A stretch of 64,000 nucleotides of DNA from Lyophyllum atratum (lineage: Eukaryota; Basidiomycota; Agaricomycetes; Agaricales; Lyophyllaceae), in the NCBI GenBank assembly GCA_014905825.1, contig JACGCN010000011.1, positions 1,364,001 to 1,428,000 of the forward strand, given 5' to 3'. Shown here in pieces: positions 24,682 to 34,700 of the stretch. A program made the translations under genes and the position numbers. Positions within the stretch are counted from its first letter, which is position 1. Every line of letters begins with the position of its first letter. The notes under the pieces were generated by a model. It was not told where the DNA came from. It saw only the letters and a list, made by a program, of their open reading frames with translations, and searched no databases.

Positions 24682-25112
24682 AGAAGTTGAGCGGAAGGGG
24701 ACAGAAGTTGTTAATGAAATACGATGGCCCATTTGAGATATCGGAAAAAATTAGCCCTGTGGCGTATCGCATACGAATGCCGCCGTCGTATGGAATTCAC
24801 CCAGTGATCAACATTGCCCACCTGGAAAAATATCACGAGTCCCCGAAAGAATTAGGCGACAGACCACAGAAGGCTTTGAACCGTGAGGACTTCGACAACG
24901 AGGATGATTATGACGTAGAAAAAATAGTAGGAGAATCTTGGAGAAAGGGACGCAACGGTAGGCGGATTCCGATATACCGGACACGGTACCTAGGCTATGG
25001 ACCCGAACACGACCTATGGCACACTGCAGACGGACTGAGGAATGCGCACTTCGCGCTGAGGGATTGGCTAGATCAAAGGAAGAAACGAGGCGCTGCAAAT
25101 AGACGGAAATAA
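24682..25112 (+). pseudogene. pol: pol part 3 of gypsy element 1: integrase C-terminus with chromodomain
   Basis: The frame interrupted at 21297 continues here with GQKLLMKYDGPFEI (the GPY-type module that binds DNA), then VINIAHLEKY and a chromodomain-like end: YDVEKIVGES, then YRTRYLGYGPEHDLWHTADGL and RDWLDQRKKRG. Chromodomains in this position define chromoviruses and steer integration to particular chromatin. The stop is at 25110-25112. Confidence 0.9.
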
Positions 25113-25235
25113 CGCGTCTTCAACATTATTTAAGGAGCACAAATCTTAGAACAAAAATCAACGAATTCATCGTGCTCGAATTCCCCAACACCAGCTTCAC
25201 TTCCCATAAATCTCAACCTATCAATCTAAATCACT

Positions 25236-26219
25236 ATGTCTAGCCAAACCTACTCTCCTCACAACTCCCAACTCAATCTGCTCGCTACGCAACTCGTCCA
25301 ACAGGTTACCAACTCAGTGTCGCCTTTATTCCGCGCCCTCTCTGCGCAAGATATCCTTCCCATTATCATTAACGGTGTCGATCTCGGGTGCATCGTCAAG
25401 CCCGACATCGCGGTGGTCATGTTTCAAACGCTTGAGCATCTCGCGTACAACATCGCCGGCGCTGCCAACCACGCCTTACCTCAGGTACTTATAATATTAA
25501 AACTCTCGTACATTCCCGTTCTCAACCACGCTTTACCTCAGACCGGTGACCGTCCATCTCTATTCATTCACCATGTTATGTTCCGAGAGTTGGGACTGGC
25601 ACCACCGCGCCTTCTCAGCATGCCGTGCATGGTCACTGGGGTCAACCCTCTATTTACTCGGTTCTCCCGAGACGACTTGAATGCTCTGTACAAGGAACTT
25701 CAGGTACTTAATAATCCGTGCTCTACGAAACCTATCGCTGATATATACCGTGAATAGATCGCAGGACGAGAAGCGATCAATTGGATCTCACATGCACGAA
25801 TCCGTACGGCTCAGCTGGGACTCGATGCTTCGTGGGTTTGGGGCGGTGTACCTAACTATGGGCCTGCGTTTAATTTCAACGGAGTTCGATGGGAACGACA
25901 GGGTCGTACCGACAGCGAACCACCCTCTAACAACACCAACGCCCTCATTCTTCATCCAGTCCTCTCTAGTGCTGACGCTCGCGCGGAGACCTATAACAAT
26001 TTGGTTTCTCCTGCTCAAATCGACCTCGGAAACAATATCTATTCACGTACCTCCTCGGCGACATCGAGCACGTCCACCCTCGCATCCACCAGTACATCGT
26101 CCTTGGCTTCAGGGTATTCGACGCTCGCTACCGAGGACGCCGGTTCGGTTAAAGAGGAATCGATGGAGCAGGAACTGGAATTCGATGACATCGAAATGAC
26201 AGGTGAGGAAAGTGAGTAG
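25236..26219 (+). CDS. Third ORF of gypsy element 1, apparently spliced, unknown function
   Basis: Starting at ATG 25236 (MSSQTYSPHNSQLN), three exons 25236-25484, 25542-25703 and 25758-26219 join in one frame to about 290 residues. The proposed introns are 57 and 54 nt, both with GTACTT donors; intron 2 contains an in-frame stop, so it must be removed for full length. The C-terminus is Ser/Thr-rich then acidic (EESMEQELEFDDIEMTGEES). No signal peptide or membrane helix is seen, so it does not look like an envelope protein although it sits where env would. It ends 23 bp before the 3' LTR, beside the polypurine tract. The upstream 123 bp after pol could be its leader. I do not recognise the family. 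Confidence 0.6.
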
Positions 26220-26228
26220 AAGCATGAA

Positions 26229-26242
26229 GGCAGGGGGGGGTA
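26229..26242 (+). other. Polypurine tract, gypsy element 1
   Basis: GGCAGGGGGGGG followed by TA directly precedes the 3' LTR, as expected for the plus-strand primer of reverse transcription. Confidence 0.8.
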
Positions 26243-27109
26243 TGTTGTGGTGTAGCGTACATTGTTACTTACTCGCCATTTACCTCCAGTTTCTACTCAC
26301 AAAGGTTTCATATTTCGTTTATCACTTCACATGTACTTTTAAAAGAGTTATCATTTCGTCTCCATTCTCACTATGTTTACCATTACGACTTCATTACAAA
26401 GTGCTACCTTCGTTATCTACAGACTAGAGTAGCGGCGCAAGCAGAGTCATTGATCTAACTCAGCCAAGTGCAATGCCGAGAAAGCCGAACCAAACATGAC
26501 ATTGCCAAACAAGAGTGTTCAGCAGGTACCAGCAACGTGACGTATGCGCGACGATCCAACTCAGCCAACTGGCAACACCGAGAAAGCCGAGCCAAACATG
26601 GTATTGACAAACAACCTGAGATTCGGGGAATCGCCGGACTCGTGGTAAAACACGCGCATCACGCCGAAATCCCCGAACGCAAGGTAAAGGCGCGATTCAA
26701 AGGATGCACCGCGCGTGTTCGGCCTCGGACAAGGCATGCCCGAGACCGAAGCTAGTAGGGTATATAAACTACAGTAGTAGCATGAATAAGATCACCTTTT
26801 TACCCCAATAACATTGTGTGAACTCAGTTCCATTAAAGAATTTTAGATTCTTAAAGACTTATCATTGAAATCATCAATATTGCTTCGCGCTATTGATAAT
26901 TTTATCTTGGGAACGTATACTATTGCTACGCGCTAGTATCCTCAAGTCAACGATAAGTATTTACGGTTTTAAACTCTTTAGAACGACTTTAAGTACAATT
27001 TTATCGGAGATATCTAGGATTCACTACAAACTACTTAAGACTATCTAGTAGTACAAATCCTAGACGCGTATATTCAACGAATACAGCAGAATTACGCTGG
27101 ACCATAACA
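26243..27109 (+). repeat. 3' LTR of gypsy element 1
   Basis: 867 bp, TG...CA, with the same TATA-like box at 26761-26768. Immediately after its last base begins the truncated gene copy A (27110). Confidence 0.95.
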
Positions 27110-27388
27110 AATGCTTCCTAATCTGCACATGGGCAGCCGCCTCAGAATTTCCATTACAGTGCGTAAGCGTCGGTTGTTCCTGGGGGCAGCCTCGCCGACC
27201 CCCAATTTGAACCCGTGGAAATCGGCCCAGCGATCCTGTTCCGCTGCGTCGAAGAGGAAGGCGAGAGCTCGGAGAGCGACGCGTGGCCCGAGTCTGCGAT
27301 CACGATTGAGCAAGGGTGGCGGTGGGGGGAGCTCGTATGTTGAATCTGGCTCTGGTTTGCCGGACTGGTTGCTCTGGCTATCGTCCAT
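27110..27388 (-). pseudogene. Copy A of a three-member unknown gene family, truncated by the LTR
   Basis: The minus frame from ATG 27388 begins MDDSQSNQSGKPEPDSTYEL and has a Pro run, an EQDRWADFH motif and NRRLRTVMEILRRLP before it is cut exactly at the gypsy LTR end (27110). Copies B (29412-30471) and C (37215-37651) share these motifs. The missing C-terminal half is not found on the other side of the gypsy element. An alternative ATG two codons upstream (27394) exists; 27388 fits the paralogues better. Function unknown. Confidence 0.65.
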
Positions 27389-29411
27389 TGTCATAGGTTA
27401 GTATGACGGTCGGGTGCTTGAATTCAAGTGCCGGTGATGGGGAAACGAGTGGAAATCAATGTGAGCCTCTCTATACACGCGTTCATGGTGAGGACGGTGG
27501 CGAGTAACACTGCAAACAGGGAGGTTGCAGGGAGGTCCGAGTCGGTCGTCATGCACTTTGTCACCAACAGCGCGGATTTGCAACAAGCATAAACACCCTT
27601 CCTCCTCCTCCTCCTTCAACATCAACCCGGAAACGCAAAGCTGAACTTTCTACTACTAGACTACGTCCGCCCGAAAATTCAAAATTCTATTGGCCTTCTT
27701 GTAACGCAAGACGTTGCATATCGCGTTCGACGCGTACATTTAGAAAAATCGGACTCCCATTTCAAATTCCACGCTGTTTGGCTCCTCTTGTCTGTGGTCT
27801 TCGCGAGCGCCGCTCTCGATGCTTGCGAGCCCGGGTGGGGAACATGCAAGGATAGTTTTACGAGCTTGTGCTGCTGTCGGCTACCTTTATATTCTCAACT
27901 CGAGACTTGCCTATGTCCTCGCGACTCGTTAGTCTCATCCGTACACCACATTACCTGTGGACCACCCATAAGACTAAACGTCGCTCCGAAGAAGCAGTCC
28001 CAAACTTCCATTATACATCGCACGATGTCACCTCCTAACCACGCAGGCAAAACATCAACCCGACCGTCGGATAGCTCTCAGATCTTATCCTTCACCTCCT
28101 CTTCCGTCGTTTTCCTTCCAGGTTACTCAACTCTAGCCATGCCCCATGAGAATGCCTCCGCGACTGCCGCTGCCCTGCGCCTGTCCCCAACAGTAATTAC
28201 GGAGACCTATGACAACTGAACCTCCCACGCGCTCTCACTTCATCAACGTCGTTGGCCGTCGCCACCATCAGAAACGCACCCATTAGCAAGCTCGTGGAGG
28301 ACCACGTGGGGGACCTGGCGACTGTTAATGAGGTGGTGGTGATTATAGTAGGGCGTGTTGCCGCCGCGTACGAGAGCTGTGCTAAGGGTGCGTTTTCGTT
28401 ACTTTTAGGTTGAGATGAAGGGGTTGATAGTGTCATATGTCACGGTAGGCTGGGTTGAAAGCGCTCCTGGACCCAAGATTTCTCGACGATGCAAAGAAAA
28501 AAATCCTAACGGAGGGGCTTAAACTCTGTTCCTCCCAACTCATGCCCTGCTGTTTAACATCTGCTGTAACTATGTCAAGTAATCTATTCGAGTTGGACAT
28601 TCATTACGCCCTCCTCTCCTCCAGCTTTTCCTGTCGAACGGGCCTTGTCAGGGAAAGAGCTAGTTGCCAGTCCCGTGGAACACAGCTCTCACACATAAGG
28701 AGATTTCTTTCAGATGTCTGGTCCATCGACTGTTGCAGGGCGCACGCTCAAGGTACTAAATAATGACGAAATAATGTCTTCCGAATCGGTTAGGCCTTCA
28801 ATTGTCGACATTGACATTGAAATACATTTCGAACTACTTATCAGCACGGCTCAACTTCCTCTCAATATGTCAATATGATGTCGACCCCATCTTCTCAAGG
28901 GTCGGTATGAGCCATCGCTCGCCGTCGCATCGGCATCGGGTGAGCGTCTTACACAATTAACTATCAAGTATCTTATCATGCGATTTTATTTCGAGTCACA
29001 GCAAAATTACGCACAATGCTCAACAACACAGGTCGTCAAAGGTACAGGGGGATCTCACAACCCATCTCACATGCTGAGAACATGCGGCGCATTCTAAATA
29101 TGCATGCCTTTCAACGAAAGCGCATTGCCTCGCAGATGAGAACAACTGAAGATAGAAGACGCTCAAGAGAGGACTCGATTAAAAACGGTAAAACATGAGC
29201 TCATCATACACAGTGATTGCCTCCCTGTCTTGATTCCGACAGATCTAACACCTCGGTAGTCATCCGAAGAAGATAGCGGTGGACAATACACAATTACTAT
29301 ATGTCACGTAGGGACAGATTGGAACAACTTGAAACGGAGTGGTAGATCTGAAGTATTGGACAATCAATGAGTCCGAACCGAAATCGAAGTAGTAAGAAAG
29401 AAAAGACACAC
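27389..29411. other. Intergenic; one uncertain + ORF
   Basis: Sequence up to about 27500 is homologous to the region upstream of copies B and C, so it belongs to the duplicated unit. A + frame starting at ATG 28025 (MSPPNHAGKTSTRPSD) runs to 28219 with Ser/Thr-rich, low-information sequence; it may be an exon but has no support. The part at 29050-29300 resembles 31030-31140 plus 37070-37150 and is the downstream part of the copy B unit. Nothing else is recognised. Confidence 0.4.
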
Positions 29412-30471
29412 CAATCACGGCATGGCTTGACCCAATACGGGGGCTCATCTGTTGCCAGGATGTCCTGAACAGTCCTAATGAATTCCAGATCCATCCCCCG
29501 CTGCAGCTCCTCGGGCGTCGCATTTGTGGTGACGAAAATTCCTGAGGACGTAATCCTGCGATTACCATGTAGGGGAATGCCTCCTAATCTGCACGTACGG
29601 GGCAACCGCTCCAAAATTTCGATTATAGTGCGGTAGCGTCGATTGTCATTGTACACTCGTGGCGTTGTTGACTATTTCCTTGGGAAATATGCATTAGAAA
29701 TATGTCTTGTGATTTCTAGTTAGTTTTTCTTGAGAAATATGTTAAGTCTTTCTTGAGAACAATGAGAGAAAATGTTGAAGTTTTTCCCAACTTTTTCTCA
29801 AGAAAATCGAAACATATTTCCCCGTCTATTTCTTGAGAAATAGACGAGAAATAGGTCAAGTTTTTCTCATCTACTTCAAAAGAAGACCGTGACATATTTC
29901 AACGCCTATTTCTTCTTTGTCTATTTCTTGAGATTTCCTTTTTGTATTTCTCGACTTCTCTTTGTCTTATTGAGAAAGATGAAGAACAAATCTCGAGAAA
30001 TAGACAAAGGAGAAATAGGCGTTGAAATATGTCGCGTTCTTCTTTCGAAGTAGATGAGAAAAACTTGACCTATTTCTCGTCTATTCTTCAAGAAATAGAT
30101 GGCGAAATACGTTTTCATTTTCTCGAGAAATGGTTCGGAAAAACCTTAACATTTTCTTCTATTTTTCTCAAGAAAGACTTAACATATTTCCCAAGAAAAA
30201 CTAACTCGAAATGACAAGACATATTTCTAATGTCTATTTCCCAAGGAAATTGCGGACCCCGCCACGAGTGGTAGCCTACGCCGACCTCAAAATTGTGGAA
30301 ATCGGCCCAGCGGTCCTGCTCTTCCTTGTGAAGTGGGAAGACGAGAGCTCGGAGACCTACGCGAGGCCCAAGTCTACGATTTTTGTTCAACAAGGGCGGC
30401 GGTGTGGGGAGCTCGCATGTCGAATGTGGCTCTGGTTCGCCGCATGTCTCCTTGCTGTGACTGTTGTCCAT
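29412..30471 (-). pseudogene. Copy B of the unknown gene family, split by a foldback element
   Basis: The N-terminal half reads from ATG 30471 (MDNSHSKETCGEPEPHSTCE, then EEQDRWADFHNFEVGVG). The C-terminal half reads 29650-29412 (YRTIIEILERLPRTCRLGGI, then NATPEELQRGMDLEF and DEPPYWVKPC), ending at a GTGTGT donor that matches the position of a GTGCGT donor in copy C. Between them lies the inverted-repeat element 29654-30270. Removing it and one GTA restores a continuous alignment to copy C. As it stands the coding frame is broken. Confidence 0.7.
29654..30270. mobile_element. 617-bp foldback (long inverted repeat) transposon
   Basis: The left arm from CACTCGTGGCG and the reverse complement of the right end agree, with scattered mismatches, over about 290-300 bases per arm, leaving only a short central spacer near 29950-29980. 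The arms are AT-rich and full of a TTTCTTGAGAAAT-like motif. The flanking target duplication is GTA (29651-29653 and 30271-30273). Paralogue C shows the empty site. A CACT terminus with a 3-bp duplication suggests a CACTA-like or other cut-and-paste family, non-autonomous; the superfamily is uncertain. Confidence 0.85.
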
Positions 30472-31144
30472 TGTGTTTCTTCTGTAGATAGTTCAACGCT
30501 TCAAACCAAAGTTCGATTTTCCAGATGACTTGCATAGGTTGGTAGACGTCAGATGGTTGGGTGCTTGAAGTTCAACAGCTGATGATGGGAAAACAACGGG
30601 GAAGTTACCGTGGGCCTTCCTATATGCGCTCGTCCATGGTGATGGCAGGTAGTACTTAGCGAGACATTATTCTCGTACAGTACATCTCAAAAAGTTGTAT
30701 TGAGCCATTGGTAACCTTACGTAGATGTTTCGTTTGGAAGCGCCCCAAGTGAGAATAAACAACGAACGGTTTCCAACCCTGCGTGACATGGGCATTGGGT
30801 CCCGTATTTCAGGGCTGGACCATCTTCAATATCGGGTGTCTTGCCTAGCGCATAGCTTTGAACTTCGTCGGGAAAACCTGAGTCGTGAGAGCAATCAATA
30901 CCCTTTGACTTATGGGGTCTTGAATTTTCGGTCGTGAATATGTCCAGCTGGAAATCATCCTTCGAGAGGTGCGACTTGAACACCACACGACACGCACCGT
31001 TCTGACAAGCACCAGATTTCTGCACCTTGCAGATGTTAGACGCTCGAAGAGAGCATTCGATAGAAGTTTTTAAGACATAGGAGCTCATCAGACACAATAA
31101 CTGCCCAGCCCCCGTCTCGATTTTGACAGATTTAACATGTGGTG
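30472..31144. other. Spacer between copies B and C; downstream part of the copy C unit
   Basis: 30540-30650 matches the region upstream of copy C at 37727-37800. 31030-31140 matches the region downstream of copy B (29150-29250), so this is where the copy C unit begins, now separated from copy C by gypsy element 2. A minus frame at 30717-31097 is open and Cys-rich and may include an exon of the unknown gene, but I cannot define one. Confidence 0.4.
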
Positions 31145-31347
31145 TGTAAGCCTACTTACCACTACTTAGCACTTACGTAAACATCGGCCCACTACTTATA
31201 TACGTGGACCTACAAACACGTCACTACTCCTTCCCTTTCCCCCCCCATTACCCTCGCTCGCATTATCTACGTCTCAAGAATACACCTCGTTCCTGTTTAC
31301 GCGGTACGTTTCCATTAGTGTGGTCTCCTATAACAGGCAGACCTCCA
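31145..31347 (+). repeat. 5' LTR of gypsy element 2
   Basis: 203 bp, identical to 36865-37067, with a TATA-like TTATATA at 31196-31202. The bases after it (CTTTTTTTTAAAC) do not start with TGG, so priming by a tRNA 3' end directly at the LTR edge is not evident. Confidence 0.95.
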
Positions 31348-31784
31348 CTTTTTTTTAAACAACGAACATTGTGTTTTTACCTCCGTCGTCGTCATCGTGA
31401 ACCGCCACCGAAATTTTTACTTCCGTTTACGTCCTTATTGGGAGGAACGCGTTTTGTTAAAAGCGTTTATTGTCCTTCCCCCAACATCGCTTAAAGTTTG
31501 AAAGCTCTTGCTCACCATCTCACGCGCATATAGTCATAGCTCCGCTGGCGTCCAAATCGTCGCGTCTACCCTCAACGCCTACCCCGCTTGCCACGCGTAG
31601 TCGTGCACGCAGAGGTACGGCTTCGGGCTCTTCGTCGCCAGTCAGCAGCTCTGACGGATCGTATTGCCCCCCGTCAACTGATTCGTCGTTCTCGTCCGAT
31701 CGCTCTTTCACATCATCGTCCTCATTGTCCTCGCTATCTTCGCGTGCCCCTTCGCCGCCATTATCGAATTCGCCCGAGCGGCCT

Positions 31785-34700
31785 ATGTCCGCCCGCCAGT
31801 CTCCTGTCCGACCTCCTTCATCATCGTCATCTCACTCAACATCATCGACGTCTTCCTCAAGCCTTGACCACCCTACGGCTATCGTTCATCGTTCCAACAT
31901 GACCTCCAACTCCGACTCCTCTCTTTTCTCCGTTCTCGAGCACACGCACCCCTCCAAATGCCCAATGTTGACAGCTGGCGACCTCACTCCCGACGTCCTG
32001 AAGCTGTTCGAACGCGCTTCGCGCGAGTTTTTCGACCATAAGGAAATCAAGCCTGTAGACCAAGTCCGCAAGATCGCTGCTGGCTTCCGGGATGTTCGAA
32101 TTGCAGACTGGATCGATAACGATCGTGAACGAATCGTAGCCTTGTCGTTCCCCGAATTCATGGAACTCGTACGCGACACTTACCTCGACATCGACTGGGA
32201 GCGTAAGCTCCGCAGGAAGCTCGCCGCCTCCGCTCTCGTCTATCCCGCCAGCTTTTGGGACTGGTGGCAGGAGATATTGAAGATGAACATCATGCTAAAG
32301 AATACCAAGTCGTTCCTCGACGAGGACGGCCTGCGTCGTCGTCTCGAATCTGGCATCGACGAGGAGCTCGACAAGCTCTGTACCCAAGACAACATCAACG
32401 ACGAATTGGACTTCAAGAAGTTCGTGGCAGCCGTCCGCGTGTGCGACCTCAAGCGCCGTAACGAGTTGAAGCGCGCGCGCGAAGCTGCGGATTCCACCAG
32501 TCGCAAACGCCCTGCCCTCGCTAATCCCTCTCGCAACGCCAACGCTGCCGACGCCGGTGGTCGTCAAGGTTCTAAGTCCTCCGCCGCCGTGCCCGCCCGC
32601 TCCAGTAACAGACGCCTCCGTTTTCTCCCTCTCCAAGAACAAGAACGCGCCTACCTCTTCGCAAACAACGGATGCTTCAAGTGTCGTTTGATCAACGTAC
32701 CCGAGAATCACAAGTCCCGCACTTGCCCCAACGGATACCCTGACCCCGATACATTCATGCAGAAGGTGGCTCATGCTGCACAAGTCGCTACCGTCGAGGC
32801 TAACCCTTCCTACGTCGCGGCTGCCGCCACCGTCCCCGCCACTCCCGCTGCCGCATCGACATCGACCACTGTTCGCCCGAAGGCGAAACCTGTCGCGTCG
32901 TTCACGAGCCCGAACTGGGGCGACGACGAAATTGCTGCTATTATGCCTTCGAACACCTCATACGACGATGCGCCAATCGATCCAGATGATTCAGCTGAGG
33001 CGAGTTTCCCGATTTCTGCGCCTCACCTCCTGTTCCGTTGTGTTGTTGACGGCCCTCGAGTCGATCTGCCCGTTCCCGTGGTATCTTTGATTGACAACGG
33101 CGCTCACTTAACACTGATCTCTCCAGAATTAGTATCGCACCTCGGCCTCCAACGATTCCAGCTGAAAGATCCTATCGAAGTCGCTGTTGCCTTGAAATCA
33201 CCGAACGCACCCAAGTCCGTCGCTACTTTGACTTCGTATGTTAAATTATCCGTTACCTCCTGCGATGGACAGTGGACTTCTTCGCCTATACGTACCCTTA
33301 TCGCTCCTGGACTTTGTACTCCTATCATTCTCGGTCTTCCCTGGCTCATTAAGAATCACGTTGTCATTGATCATGAAGCTCGAACATGCATCGACAAAGT
33401 TTCGAATTATAATCTTTTCGCACCCACCCCGCGGACTCCCAAAAAGCCCCCGCGAAAGCGGACGGCTGCATTGTATCAAGAAGTTATGAGAAACCGCCGT
33501 CTGGTTGCAGCTGAATTGAAATTCCAATGCGCCGAACGCCTGATCATTCTGACCCGAACGAACCAGTTGCCAGATGTGCCGCCAACGAATTGGATTGCAT
33601 CCATTAAAACTCGAATCGAACAGCTGGCTTCTGCAGTCACACTTGAGAACTTTGACAAAAGTCTGAAAGTGGAATTCGCAAAACTGTTCGAGCCGCTACC
33701 GCATGTCAGCGAACTTCCTACAGACGTTCTCGCCGAAATTCAGGTGAAGGACGCGTACAAGAAAATTGCTACCCGAACTTACCAGTGTCCTCGCAAATAC
33801 CGTGACTCCTTCAAGATATTGATTCAGCAACATCTCGATGCCGGTCGAATACAACCTTCGAATTCCCCGCATGCATCTCCCGCTTTCATCATCCCGAAAG
33901 CTGATCCTACCGTTCTTCCTCGGTGGGTTAATGATTATCGACACCTGAATGCAAACACTGTTACCGACAGTCATCCGCTACCGCAAGTCGACGACATCCT
34001 CGCTGACTGCGGAAAAGGCAAGTACTTCGCTACAATTGACATGACTAACTCGTTCTTCCAAACCAGAATGCACCCGGACCATGTACCTCTGACGGCTGTA
34101 TCCACCCCGTTCGGCTTATACGAGTGGCTCGTGATGCCCATGGGCTTGCGGAACGCTCCGGCCATCCACCAACGTCGTGTCAACGCGGCGCTTAGGGAAC
34201 ACATTGGAAAAATCTGTCACGTTTATCTCGACGATATCGTTATTTGGTCTTCCACTATCGAAGAACATCATCGAAACGTGAGGACCATCCTCGAAACCTT
34301 ACGAGCTGCGCGTCTATACATAAACGCGAAAAAGACAAAATTGTACTGCACCGAAATTTCGTTCCTCGGCCATCGCATCAGTGAGAACGGTATTGAAGCA
34401 GACGAAACCAAGGTCGACAAAATCTTGTCGTGGCCAAAGCCTCGCTCTGCCACCGAAGTCCGCCAGTTCCTCGGACTTGTTCGTTATCTCGGCGCCTTCT
34501 TGCCCGACTTGGCGACGCACACAGGTGTCCTGAACGACCTCACATCTAAAGAAGCTGATAAAGTTTTTCCGCCTTGGCTTCCCGCTCATCAGACCGCCTT
34601 TGAAGGCGTAAAATCGATCGTCATCGGCCGAGGCTGCCTCACGACCATTGACCACAACGACGCCACAAAGAAGATCTTTGTTACGACAGATGCTAGTGAC

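Larger units (their letters stand above)
13847..27109 (+). mobile_element. Ty3/gypsy chromovirus, element 1 (defective, with nested transposon)
   Basis: LTRs at 13847-14708 and 26243-27109 enclose gag, protease, reverse transcriptase, RNase H, integrase with chromodomain, and a third ORF. The total is 13.26 kb, or about 9.9 kb without the Harbinger element at 21298-24678. The LTRs start TG and end CA; I see four substitutions and one 5-bp indel between them (about 99.5% identity), so insertion was recent. Coding lesions are an extra base near the A-run 15966-15970, a missing base near 19426-19428, a TGA at 19710-19712 and the nested insertion. No target duplication is visible: the left flank ends GACAT and the right flank starts AATGC. 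Confidence 0.95.

Noticed and set aside
25113..25235. Envelope gene downstream of pol
   Set aside because: The ORF after pol (25236-26219) lacks a signal peptide, membrane anchor and Cys pattern expected of an envelope protein.
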